Shown: positions 19,001-25,257 of the stretch, in pieces
Layout: the number at the start of each line of letters is the position of its first letter
Position numbering within the stretch: the stretch's first letter is position 1
NCBI GenBank assembly: GCA_030463445.1
Contig: JAQGFW010004537.1
Location: forward strand, 1 to 42,266
Direction: 5' to 3'
From: Euplotes aediculatus
Taxonomy: Eukaryota > Ciliophora > Spirotrichea > Euplotida > Euplotidae
DNA: 42,266 bases
The notes under the pieces: model-generated
The model's database searches: none
What the model was told of the DNA's origin: nothing
The model's input: only the letters and a program-made list of their open reading frames with translations
Position numbers and translations under genes: made by a program

Positions 19001-19576
19001 TCTTATATCATTTATGGATTGCTTTATTCAATAAGTAATTTTACAATATGTTTTAAAGCGATAGTTAGTATTCCTATAATAAATCTCCCTATATTATCCT
19101 GGTGGTCTCCGTCTCCTTTACCTAGTTATGTTATTAGATATATAGGAGCGCCTGGTACCGGTTTTACTTCAAATAATGACTTAGGTTTCACATCTCTTTT
19201 TGCTGTATATTTATTGGTTTTTTGTATATCTGAAACGCTCTCTATATGTATCGGAATCATATCCACATTAAGTGGAGATAGTCAACTTGGAAAGATACTG
19301 GAGGATTATAACGCTGAGTCTATAATGAGCAAGGTTGGAGGAGGTATACAGAAAATGATTGATGATTCAAATTCACAGGCTGCTGAAAAAGAAAAAGGTG
19401 AAAGCAGAGACAAAGGAGCAAGTGATAAAGGGGGTGATAAAGGTGGAGGCGATAAAGGCGGCGGAGGAGGCGGAGACTCTAAGAAATCTGCAGAAAAAGC
19501 AAAGGGCCCAGGAGGAGGCGTTGATGCTGAGAATATTAAAAAAGGAGCCGAAGCTGGAGCAAAGGCTGCTGGATAA
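10046..19576 (+). CDS. Giant VirB6/TrbL-family type IV secretion protein, predicted lipoprotein
   Basis: VirB6 proteins form part of the inner-membrane platform of type IV secretion systems. Rickettsiales carry several, some with long extensions, but 3176 residues is extreme. The N-terminus has a hydrophobic signal segment ending in a lipobox, LSSC (Cys33 from the TTG start), so it may be acylated. Residues about 35-2770 are a polar, Cys-, Asn-, Tyr- and Ser-rich extracytoplasmic region without a recognised domain. Residues about 2778-3075 hold the TrbL/VirB6 core with about six hydrophobic helices. The tail (about 3105-3176) is Lys/Gly-rich and low-complexity. No ATG is available near the start: TTG 10046 and GTG 10061 are the choices. 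The gene stands alone, followed by a terminator; virB4 and virB8 lie elsewhere in the window. Confidence 0.9.
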   Translation: MCFLIVPLFRRDFFSWKFLCYFLISVNLLLSSCGSGCIEATEDDTGGAGSQDKNMSTALLYPFSRSAMNESSGNIDAGVYNYKIKTDITEDKALENLWQDFNITALSKNEKNTPPGMKFAVYKGKPFKIGVRNNVNLKSFNNKFKFENRKYNGVIPLQYSGITVYKGSSFTIRTIPDWSGSGVLNDKVGFKMRYSPPTMASFDTTMEDGLGFFAILVPLKGKNLSIKSDYRKWACNVGLTNFDKKKQGGFISSKNWGEAAGMTYDPTAEKKEMTAFLGSNFMSNTKSFLYTMDLNSKADDIIRAAWLPLYERVAKRLSFTGEETTKLSLNSSSSDDPDVKIVNSFDEFRKATGGLIIQKGTTSSSSYSKDKDDLNSLADISYEQSGNARYLLGVSGLGSNMSVINPGKYGLYHIMSPYFLKRGNSDQDAVHLQPSPWLLLRNFQMCTDDYIENNGWIASSDLNEPYFADNAMSGFYFSNNSCNVIKEDLNMDETSSLIGGLMTFSTSGYKKTHWVYGNPDSPFHWQELATFFPMETMTGNGTRVEDYDLRFGARTNFLLSSSRSLIDHEPEHLKAKLRQIENINEGSSDREVKFEDFVAGTDREDPPALTRHYSVYESCDTGYNLGKDSVACGLGRYAVLASGFGGMDGVNSCYKNQTRDEDWRLENGSWCQATYGATMPSCYKYNDVHFSTFSNFTYTDSKLNPVSDPVTCFSGKCDGCGKVFAYAVGALATYNACFNFYRKEIGYHKANIFELSVFFDKDEMVNGQENVSSFNAYDEVMVRKPFLTTGMRDRWGVGNIGNRQWTNVGYKYDEFHPTVLNFPGMCLVPSRETAAYMKDQSIKNAQGATEEDVAVSIKRNMYSYMFNKDAGTFVTKDYYRSGRTGYPIKYTDSLSLLYVGGGKIYYPNPYKSYKNLIYRNADSIGLFANIYDGNKDLNDLSGSTDVNAVLLEDLSPFTKESVDNRTDYINNWISSGGDRKYDGDDGGTNMVTHFGRNNAINGCIKPYKRATENLSEMALESVYHCNPSTSTCKVVTQSYDKPNFNDFITSAYNAAVSKYPSRDNTNILAYMRSDDFLKNRITDVKGETCYNNKLNLKFPIQYVIVKSLTNVGRQKKLSGWDMARGMTQESYLSSVKSGDNVRPNFDYDGEHNEITDKIDDSHMPNFYPASLTVDLNGSRFNTMSVKFDEWKSIGFFQNGDSLKLSAENGVDFASSDKPILEQSIDIGGNDNYTKPLILTSSGARDETVKKLYKRSPVSLAFAVVPIPNVSCLTGYSIGCNNDRINKSCVDKNTNTVKQSDLRDKCKANVAQIDPVGACFLETTNYDGLSKINQLRFTTDSSIAQGYNTIDFLNIGTSYNADYEDFVAGKCGYCFVKEPDKDVIYYVENQPGIELQNKYKVNTGPIFGYANGQVLNSYIKNKKDCKAAGYYWSTDFVLVDDEGKKTPYKFTFKRNSYGRYCKDTKDTKPVDVAYQGKNIKVYPSVPFSYNQYFDTTSGDKLYYGSFMDGQTIQVPDDIEKAALFIGVAGNGSNISTMHDIYPDYQDYYSDNSYVKPVTTGDSTLTSKSYTYSEIRSKVLNELYSSETNGEDKSKPWERDGDILENNDNDYYGSSYLQRMYMRDEEELKKRRFTGLSVENSVPSTKGKYVYLYVQEFAKDQKGNYMNELDPMRAPDVVFAVNVSKLRVNRTGYYDELLRMLQREKDSGAVYELYSSSLENEGDSLGDVTYKITPKISGKLWSIIIDPSAVIADNGDHDGRAIVFATDPESMLYSKNDFKVDYSMKVTSGNVKNYNTGYYIINTSEDPTTEDDIPLVKGASYTNSGGFLQKIVQFPIKLVKMVLYGQLDTGTMTCSSYASSVDNASTVTIESPTEAKIASVSTDNSMYTDSNACSSDVVNFKKRYLNYAEMTSSKLTGKHKFVCQQKTYYKLCNDYAKVDLDFGLHSFTKETAQLDDGKVFRGDDESPATATRAKAFLHTDNNYYFQIIATSGKYETDVDGNFKRDLNSDVLGIFGPNFGWKYNYYHRDYLSTYNGGRKICKRDDTAYKGFKIKIFGENTKDNIVLSSQSFQSCGSSDNCFVERTKQYYSHDNFSPTDDDSSFICWDGKPANSGAQPEEGENPDYPIDFDGSFDIFGYRDNNHIEGKFSMALNQTCNFEFCHFYNYHLSPGVTYGRNFGNSSRCWDDGDINDDKQASDVNAWTGRTNCADAKFYQFIKTKGNKESLMDVVTSRRIKYGNNVVRFLTGVSYSLYDVKAFGVSSDTEKTNVCQYNELGFSDYLSTYNTNNFSNSMSSSDRMNLLKCGSSGTHFVITDGAFNSDINSVTYLYGTNPPSYSSINVVGKLTASKNYGTYVFPQNFYNPTDITVNQRKAQNRSNVRKIYTFDKDTVITNNISEDFYDYPISYPFGKYTGVEQGKGVSLYFRGYKLNEKDKECYRTANPFRNIDGKAYSALDSSFLAKPESYSVSSATFYDFPNKQDLVYQTQNTSIDYLLANSNLANKDVKSYFCHWVNADSNNEVISPEYTPDSLYIYKYGDCTVDGTDLNKIKKCGVYKLNPEHDIIQAKRDFMDCIKANYNDEICWTLSGQTMLSFPNDHIMDNDYVLGSILPAIEIGGGTVLPRKEYSNCVITDGIQKCNIIRREFYYSGGIQDEFTQQSIVVPLSKVQGMEINYLNENQINGIDNVTNVSATCTDVESDYSLSDVKQDIDYFNYSFKKVQAQNSKTCLSTRKCGNNAGVSNVVPTASVSSSTADLKPQDYVQYCTYKRSFDGGLVYMFYKNTVKNPVVYATVYLLLIIHIINYGYSIFSGKGGLDFKSLTEQFYRIILFFVIAMPDSWDIYSRLVIQNVVEGTDKLTAYALSVFTGTDPNIYIEEAGFGDLVDKIFRGLFLSDLFWKRISSFAVTSFPAGIIVSYGLLMACLNYITTVITATVLYAFLSFKIGLYLAFGPFLLLLSMSEFTKGYFDAWFAKVVSSSIAQFMLAFGVGMISYIIYGLLYSISNFTICFKAIVSIPIINLPILSWWSPSPLPSYVIRYIGAPGTGFTSNNDLGFTSLFAVYLLVFCISETLSICIGIISTLSGDSQLGKILEDYNAESIMSKVGGGIQKMIDDSNSQAAEKEKGESRDKGASDKGGDKGGGDKGGGGGGDSKKSAEKAKGPGGGVDAENIKKGAEAGAKAAG

Positions 19577-19611
19577 AAAAATAATATCTTTTGTTGATAA
19601 TTATTTTTTTT
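19577..19611 (+). terminator. Intrinsic terminator after giant virB6
   Basis: AAAAATAATATC (19577-19588) pairs, with one bulged base, with GATAATTATTTTT (19596-19608) around a 7-nt loop, and a T-run continues. It begins directly after the stop codon. Confidence 0.65.
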
Positions 19612-19647
19612 ATATAACACGATTGTTTGTTTTTTATCTTAGAAAAT

Positions 19648-20226
19648 ATGTATAAAAATATTTTACTTTTTGGTTTTAGATATTGCGGCAAAACTACAAT
19701 TGGCAGGGAATTTGCTAAGATTGAAAAGTTGAATTTTGTCGATATAGACTCGGAAGTTGAGAGGGAAACTGGGCAAAAAATATTTGATTTAGTAAAAACT
19801 AATGATGGTTGGAATTATTTCAGGAAGGTTGAACACGGGATATTTTTGAAATTAATAGAAAAAAGTGGAATTGTGATTTCTTGTGGCGCAGGAATATTTA
19901 TTAATGATGCAATTTTAAATTCTAATAAAACTTTAGGCGAGATTCAGACTGAAATTATAAATAAAAAAGAAGATTCTATTAAAATTATGCTGGAAATAAA
20001 TAAAAAATCATTAACCGAAAGAATAATTCAAGATTCAAAAAGAAGACCTTTGTTGTCAACGAAATTAAACAGCAGCTTGGAAGAAATCGTAGCGGAAAAT
20101 ATATCGCTTTGTGAAAAAAGAAAGCAAATTTACGAAAAAGTAAAATATAATATAAAAATTGACTCATCAGACGATGACATTTCTGACATTTTAAAATTAA
20201 TGAAAGATTGTTTTAAAGTATATTGA
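19648..20226 (+). CDS. aroK: Shikimate kinase
   Basis: Shikimate kinase phosphorylates shikimate with ATP in the pathway to chorismate and aromatic amino acids. The 192-residue protein has the P-loop GFRYCGKT (9-16), the shikimate-contacting Asp34 in FVDIDSE, FRKVE with the substrate Arg, the glycine motif in the form SCGAGIF (family GGG, here GAG), and the LID motif RRPLL. The ATG at 19648 is chosen; a TTG at 19627 adds seven residues that lie outside the fold. It follows the virB6 terminator and its stop codon overlaps the -35 box of the next gene's promoter. Most obligate intracellular Rickettsiales lack this pathway, so the gene speaks for a less reduced lineage. Confidence 0.9.
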   Translation: MYKNILLFGFRYCGKTTIGREFAKIEKLNFVDIDSEVERETGQKIFDLVKTNDGWNYFRKVEHGIFLKLIEKSGIVISCGAGIFINDAILNSNKTLGEIQTEIINKKEDSIKIMLEINKKSLTERIIQDSKRRPLLSTKLNSSLEEIVAENISLCEKRKQIYEKVKYNIKIDSSDDDISDILKLMKDCFKVY

Positions 20227-20251
20227 CATTAAGGTTTTTTATGTATATAAT
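20223..20251 (+). promoter_or_regulatory. Perfect consensus sigma-70 promoter
   Basis: TTGACA (20223-20228), a 17-bp spacer and TATAAT (20246-20251) match the sigma-70 consensus in every base and in spacing. The -35 hexamer overlaps the aroK stop codon. The predicted transcript start is near 20258, about 30 nt before the ATG at 20288. Confidence 0.85.
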
Positions 20252-20287
20252 ATAAATACTTAATTAACTTTAATTGAATTTTTTATT

Positions 20288-21421
20288 ATGGAGAGAGCTT
20301 CTGATTACAAATCATTCGTTAAAAATGATTCGATTGCTCTAAGAGAAGAACTTATTAACACAATAGGAGAGGATGATTTTGAATTTGTAAAAAAAATTGC
20401 ACCATATGTAGCGTTTTTAGATGATGAAATGAGAAGGCAACGAAAAACTTATTGTCGATCATTAGGGTCTAATACTCTTCAAATGTCACTAATTAATCAT
20501 CCAGAGCCACATAAAAATGAAAATATAAAAGAATATCTTAGAGATAAACTTTCTGATATCGTTAAAATAAACGTACGGTTCGCATCTGATAATGAAAATA
20601 TTCTAGATTTTTACCGTATTAATGCTGAATTATATAATAGATATATAGAGTGTAAAAATAAGATAGTGGATGTAGAGCTTATGAATTATTTTATATCTTT
20701 AAGTTCTGAAAAAAATGAAATCGAAGAATTTCAGCAGAAATATGATAAAAATGACAATCATCTACAGATTCCATCTTGTATTATTCCAATCTCTTTGAGA
20801 GATAGTGGAGCAAATATTGATTTTTTAAAAAAATCTCAAAATATTATAGCAATGCAGAAAGAAGAAATAAGTAACAATAAAAAGATCATAACAGAATTTA
20901 AAACAGAAATCAAAAACAATGAAAAAGTAATGATTGATCTTAAAACAAAATATTGCAATATATTGGAAGGATTGAAAAAAACACTTAAAAAAGCATTTAA
21001 AGAAAAAGATCGAATTATTGAAGAAAAAGATCGAATTATTATGCACCTTGGGGAGAGTATCAGAGAAAGAGAGGCAAGTGTTGTGGAAAAAAATAGAATT
21101 ATCCAATCTTTAGAAAAAGAAAAAACTGATTTAAAAAAACAAATAGATCAATTGAAAAAAAAAGAAGATAAAAAACAAAATATTCCAAATAGATCTTTAA
21201 ATGGATTAACTAGAAGATTAAAATCAAATGCATTAAGTAGGAGGAATATTACTATTCGAAATGTAAATAATTCAAATAATAACCCCTCAATACGAAGAAA
21301 AGTTTCGGTTAAAAAAAAAATATTAAAAACTAATTCATCAAAATCATCCAATTATATATCTAATTATTCATATAAAAATAATTACAGGAATCAATCAATG
21401 AATCGACAATCAAGATATTAA
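20288..21421 (+). CDS. Hypothetical coiled-coil protein with a basic Asn/Ser-rich tail
   Basis: No family is recognised. The 377-residue protein has three parts. The first (1-170) is a mixed, probably helical domain with YCRSLGS near residue 55. The second (about 178-300) is a long coiled coil rich in Lys, Glu and Ile, including a tandem EKDRIIEEKDRII repeat that is also exact at the DNA level (GAAAAAGATCGAATTATT twice, 21 bp apart, near 21003-21041). The third (about 300-377) is strongly basic and rich in Asn, Ser and Tyr, ending RQSRY. There is no signal peptide or membrane helix. A perfect consensus promoter and a terminator make it a single-gene unit. A type IV secretion effector is possible given the basic C-terminus and lack of an export signal; this is inference. 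Confidence 0.75.
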   Translation: MERASDYKSFVKNDSIALREELINTIGEDDFEFVKKIAPYVAFLDDEMRRQRKTYCRSLGSNTLQMSLINHPEPHKNENIKEYLRDKLSDIVKINVRFASDNENILDFYRINAELYNRYIECKNKIVDVELMNYFISLSSEKNEIEEFQQKYDKNDNHLQIPSCIIPISLRDSGANIDFLKKSQNIIAMQKEEISNNKKIITEFKTEIKNNEKVMIDLKTKYCNILEGLKKTLKKAFKEKDRIIEEKDRIIMHLGESIREREASVVEKNRIIQSLEKEKTDLKKQIDQLKKKEDKKQNIPNRSLNGLTRRLKSNALSRRNITIRNVNNSNNNPSIRRKVSVKKKILKTNSSKSSNYISNYSYKNNYRNQSMNRQSRY

Positions 21422-21471
21422 CGTTATAAATAATAATATAGAATTAATAATACTTATCTAGAGAATATAAA

Positions 21472-21511
21472 AAAATCCCTTATTTTTCAAGGATTTTATT
21501 GTTTTTTTGTT
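21472..21511 (+). terminator. Intrinsic terminator after the coiled-coil gene
   Basis: AAAATCC (21472-21478) pairs with GGATTTT (21491-21497); the inner CTT and AAG can add further pairs. The T-rich tail ATTGTTTTTTTG follows. It separates this unit from dnaA. Confidence 0.75.
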
Positions 21512-21634
21512 TCTTTTCTTTTAGAATAAAGGGTTTTGCGTAGTCAAGCAATATTTCTTCATTTTTTGCATTTTTTTTGATATATTTTTAAAAATTTACC
21601 ATGCATAAATTAATTGTTTTTATATTTTTTGTAA
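21512..21634. other. AT-rich region upstream of dnaA
   Basis: This holds the dnaA promoter by position. I found no TTATNCACA DnaA boxes and no clear consensus promoter, so there is no sign of the replication origin here. Confidence 0.4.
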
Positions 21635-22975
21635 ATGATTAAAAATTCCTCAGTAGTTGCTGATATTCAACCTAAAAATACTGATAACGGAATACTAAAT
21701 CATTACACATCAAAGTTGAAATTTGCAATCGGGGATGAAAAATTTGAAAAAATTTTCTCAGATTCTGATTTTTATATTTTGAAAAATTCTATAAAAATAG
21801 TCTTATCTTCGTTTCAAAAATATAATTTTGTAAAAAGAAGAATTTTAAATACCCTTAATTCAATCTGTAAGGAATCTTGGCCAAAAAGTGAAATAATGAT
21901 TGTTTTGGATTTTAAAAAATACGAAAACGAAATAATATATGATAAAAATTCTGGAAAAACATTTGAAAATTTCATAGAAGATGATTACAATAAAATACCT
22001 TATCAAATAGTCAAAAATATCTCAATGTATAGCGATATCGAGATAATAAAAGGCGGAACAATAGTATTCCTTCATTCTAAATATTCATGCGGAAAAACTC
22101 ATTTATTGCAAGCATCTTACAATAGTTATAAAAACCTAAGTAATAAAGTTGAATACCTCACATCAGAGGCTTTTTCAAGCAGATTCGTTCAGTCTGTAAG
22201 AGAAAATAAAGTTTCCGAGTTTAGAGAGAATTTATTAAAAAACGACTTACTATTAATCGATGATTTTCAATTCTTTCAAGGTAAAAAGGCAACTTTAAAG
22301 GAGCTTGAATATATAATTTCTGACATGATAAACGCGAATAAATACATAGTTATATCGTCGTCAGCTCCTGTTGATAATTATTCATTTCTCCCTGAAAGAT
22401 TATTTAATTTTATCAGATCAAGTTTTTCTTTAAATATACAAAGTCCTTCTTCAAAAATTAAAGATTCTTTTTTCTCGAAAGTCCTTGATAATGAAGGATT
22501 ACCTTATAAATGGATCATGGATCAAGATTTTTTATGCGTAAGATCTATAAAATCAATTTCCGAAAAAATAATGGCTTTTAAATTAATAGGTAATAAAAAA
22601 TCAATATCTCTCAATGAAATAAAGGAAATATACAGAGATTCCTTTTCAGATTCAACTTCTGAATTAATTAATTACAATTTGGGTGAAAATATTCAAAAAA
22701 TTCAGTCATATATAGCTAAATATTGCGGAATATCTCATGCGGATCTTATATCGAAAAAAAGAGCAAAAAGAATATCCGTAGCAAGAAGCGTTGCAATTTA
22801 TGTTGTTAAAAAAATAACAGACATAAACTACACCGATATGGGTGTTTATTTCGGAAATAGAAATCATTCAACGTTGGTAAATAGTGTTAAATTCATAGAA
22901 TCGTTCATAATAGAAGACATATTTATAAAAGATGAAATAAATGCAATTATAGCAACTTTAACAAGTAAATCTTGA
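21635..22975 (+). CDS. dnaA: Chromosomal replication initiator DnaA, divergent
   Basis: DnaA is the AAA+ ATPase that opens the origin of replication. The 446-residue protein has a degenerate N-terminal domain, an AAA+ core with P-loop HSKYSCGKTHL (147-157), Walker B LLLIDDFQFFQGK (Asp209, Asp210), and a C-terminal helix-turn-helix ending in the signature INYTDMGVYFGNRNHSTLVNS. The P-loop is unusual: the first Gly of GxxxxGKT is Ser148. The segment that usually reads RSRFxxGL with the arginine finger is replaced by NFIRSSFSL. It is therefore DnaA by the C-terminal signature and Walker B, but with an altered ATP site. No DnaA-box cluster is seen nearby. The stop TGA is followed directly by TAATAA. 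Confidence 0.92.
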   Translation: MIKNSSVVADIQPKNTDNGILNHYTSKLKFAIGDEKFEKIFSDSDFYILKNSIKIVLSSFQKYNFVKRRILNTLNSICKESWPKSEIMIVLDFKKYENEIIYDKNSGKTFENFIEDDYNKIPYQIVKNISMYSDIEIIKGGTIVFLHSKYSCGKTHLLQASYNSYKNLSNKVEYLTSEAFSSRFVQSVRENKVSEFRENLLKNDLLLIDDFQFFQGKKATLKELEYIISDMINANKYIVISSSAPVDNYSFLPERLFNFIRSSFSLNIQSPSSKIKDSFFSKVLDNEGLPYKWIMDQDFLCVRSIKSISEKIMAFKLIGNKKSISLNEIKEIYRDSFSDSTSELINYNLGENIQKIQSYIAKYCGISHADLISKKRAKRISVARSVAIYVVKKITDINYTDMGVYFGNRNHSTLVNSVKFIESFIIEDIFIKDEINAIIATLTSKS

Positions 22976-23021
22976 TAATAAAAAAATACATCCCATCGTT
23001 ATCTAATTTATTTTATATAAT

Positions 23022-24038
23022 ATGAAATTAATGAGATTTTTGATATTGTCGGTTTGTATTTTAAATATTTTTTCTTGCTCAAAGAAAGATGAAAAATCCA
23101 TTAATTACGATAGAAATAAAAGAAGATATATAACTTATGATTTTAAAAAAGATGTTTTTTTATCAGAAAGTTCTGTTGTAAAATATGATAGTGAGATTGG
23201 TATTAAAATTTTCAATAATGCAGAATACAAGAGGGATTTTTTCACTTTAAGTAAGTATTTTTCAGGTCAAAGATATTTTTCAACTTGCGGTGCAGCTTCA
23301 TCTAAAATTGTAGTAGCTGCACTTTATTCTGCTATGGAGAAGCCATTCCTACTTGATGAAGAAGAGATTATGTTTGCTGAGAAAAATGGAATTGATTATT
23401 TTATATTCAGAATTACAGAATCAAATGTATTCAAATATTTAAAGTCAGATTTAGATACTGAAAAATATGATGTTATAGCAAGGAGAATTAAAGGTAAAGA
23501 TGGATCTTATGGTTCAGGAATGGGTGGAGAATCGATTGTTAATGTATTAAACTCTCATAACGGAATAGATTCTGTTTTTGTCGAAGGAAAAGGGTTGTCA
23601 AGTGTACTAACTCAGTCTGAATTTTTAAAAATTTCCGAAGAAAAGAAGGATTGTGTTAAAAATTGCTCAATAATAAAAAATAATGTTGAAATTGAAAGAA
23701 AAAAACAACTAAAAGAATCGATATCTGAATTTAGAAAAGATTTAATTGATGTCATGAGTTCTAAAAATACATTCATGATAGCGTATTTCTCGCATGCAAA
23801 GACGCTTGATAATTTATATAGTGGTCATTTTTCTCCTGTTGCTGCTTATAATAAAAAAGAAGATATGGTGTTAATTATGGATGTTGCAACCTATATTGGT
23901 TCTTGGTATTGGATAAAAGTTGAAGATCTTTATAAAACTATGACTTCCGATTTAGGTGACTTCAATAGAGGTTATATTGTTGCAGGTCTAAAAGGTGATA
24001 ATATCGTTGAGGGTATAAAAAAAAGAATTTCATTGTAA
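23022..24038 (+). CDS. Phytochelatin-synthase-like peptidase (C83 family), predicted lipoprotein
   Basis: Phytochelatin synthases and their bacterial relatives cleave the glycine from glutathione through a papain-like Cys-His-Asp triad. The 338-residue protein has a signal peptide with a lipobox (IFSC, Cys19), so it should sit on the periplasmic side. The triad candidates are Cys89 in YFSTCGAASSKIV, His269 in SGHFSPVAAY and Asp287 in LIMDVATY. The His-Asp distance of 18 equals that of plant PCS1 (His162, Asp180), and the flanking residues (GHFSP, IMDVA, W-x-K/P) match well. The Cys-His distance is about 180 rather than 106, so there is an insertion of about 75 residues. It precedes an outer-membrane barrel and an amino-acid symporter. 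The C-terminal metal-sensing domain of plant enzymes is absent. Confidence 0.82.
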   Translation: MKLMRFLILSVCILNIFSCSKKDEKSINYDRNKRRYITYDFKKDVFLSESSVVKYDSEIGIKIFNNAEYKRDFFTLSKYFSGQRYFSTCGAASSKIVVAALYSAMEKPFLLDEEEIMFAEKNGIDYFIFRITESNVFKYLKSDLDTEKYDVIARRIKGKDGSYGSGMGGESIVNVLNSHNGIDSVFVEGKGLSSVLTQSEFLKISEEKKDCVKNCSIIKNNVEIERKKQLKESISEFRKDLIDVMSSKNTFMIAYFSHAKTLDNLYSGHFSPVAAYNKKEDMVLIMDVATYIGSWYWIKVEDLYKTMTSDLGDFNRGYIVAGLKGDNIVEGIKKRISL

Positions 24039-24119
24039 ATTTTCTTTCTTTAAAAAAGACGTGAAATTAAAAAATCATATAATATACTTTTTCTGATTTC
24101 TTTTACTTATAATTGTTTA

Positions 24120-25256
24120 ATGAAAAAAAAATATTTTTTTTTACTATTACTTTCCTTATTGTTTGTAAGTATTAATAATATTTTCAGCGCTGATGATGTT
24201 TCTATAAATCCAGAAGAAATTGAAAAATACAGAAAAGCGTACAGAAGGCAAGACGGAAGAGTTGGTGATTATTACGCAACTTCTGAGGAAATGAATACAA
24301 AAATTTTACCAAATACACCTCATGGAAGTACTAAAAAAATCTTAAAAAAAGATGCAGAAAGGATGGATAATTTTGAAATAATGACTCCAGAGCAGGGTGT
24401 TAATCCTTATTATAAATTAATGCTTAGGCAAAGAATTATGGCTCCAACCATGAAATCTGATGAAGAGAAAAAACCAGAACCAAAGCCTGAAGCTCAAGCT
24501 GAAGTAAAAAAAGCGGAGGAAGATAAAAAAATAGACACACTTGCTGTAAGAAGGAGGTCTGCTGCAAAATCAAGTACACAACTTTACACATCTCTTCAGG
24601 GTTTGTACTTTCTTCCTCAAGATATGGGTATTCTTGGATTTGAAAAAAGAACTGGAAATAATGCCGTTTATGCTTCTGAAATATACAGCATGGATTATCA
24701 TTATCAATCCTCTTATGGGCTTTCATATTCTATTGGTTTAAGTAATAAAAGTAGCTTTTTAACGAGAAAAGAATTAGAATTTGGTTTTATGCAATTAAAA
24801 GGTTCAAATGGAACTGTTAATGTTAATTCTACAAATAATCCGGCTGGGACTAATTTTTATCCAGTTGATAAATTGGCTGATATTAATATGGGTTTCGTCT
24901 TTGCTAATGTAATGAAAGATTTTTATTTGAACAGATTAATGGATTTTTCTTTTGGAGGCGGTATTGGCATTGCTTATGCGAAATTTGATAATAATTTCGT
25001 TAAATCTGGATATCTTGTTCCTGTTGACAATTTAACTGCTGAATTGAAAATTAAATTATCGAAAAATTTAGATTTTTTTGGTTCATATAGATTAATGTAT
25101 TCTGAAGGTGATTTTTTTGATAATAATTACGCAATTACCGCTACAAGTTCAAACGGAAGTTTGACCGATAATCGATCTTTGGATATAAATGGAACCAGAA
25201 TTAAAAGATCTTTTTTTCATATAGTGAGAGTTGGATTGAGGTATTATTTTGATTGA
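24120..25256 (+). CDS. Outer-membrane beta-barrel protein
   Basis: The 378-residue protein has a clear signal peptide (cleavage after about Ala24), a polar N-terminal region of about 90 residues, a Pro/Glu/Lys/Ala linker (about 115-142), and a C-terminal half of alternating hydrophobic and polar strands with aromatic girdles, ending VGLRYYFD. Such a C-terminus with a near-terminal Phe is typical of BamA-assembled barrels. The length of the barrel part suggests eight or more strands. The exact family is not recognised. It is separated by 81 bp from the lipoprotein gene upstream and by 1 bp from the symporter start downstream, so it is probably co-transcribed with the latter. A TATAAT lies 6 bp before its ATG. 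Confidence 0.85.
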   Translation: MKKKYFFLLLLSLLFVSINNIFSADDVSINPEEIEKYRKAYRRQDGRVGDYYATSEEMNTKILPNTPHGSTKKILKKDAERMDNFEIMTPEQGVNPYYKLMLRQRIMAPTMKSDEEKKPEPKPEAQAEVKKAEEDKKIDTLAVRRRSAAKSSTQLYTSLQGLYFLPQDMGILGFEKRTGNNAVYASEIYSMDYHYQSSYGLSYSIGLSNKSSFLTRKELEFGFMQLKGSNGTVNVNSTNNPAGTNFYPVDKLADINMGFVFANVMKDFYLNRLMDFSFGGGIGIAYAKFDNNFVKSGYLVPVDNLTAELKIKLSKNLDFFGSYRLMYSEGDFFDNNYAITATSSNGSLTDNRSLDINGTRIKRSFFHIVRVGLRYYFD

Positions 25257-25257
25257 T

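Noticed and set aside
19306-19620. Minus-strand open frame rich in Pro, Ala and Ser
   Set aside because: It is the antisense of the Gly/Lys-rich tail of the giant VirB6 protein; its composition follows from the repeats on the plus strand.
21422-23021. Replication origin next to dnaA
   Set aside because: No TTATNCACA-type boxes or clustered near-matches were found on either side of dnaA; in many alphaproteobacteria the origin is elsewhere.
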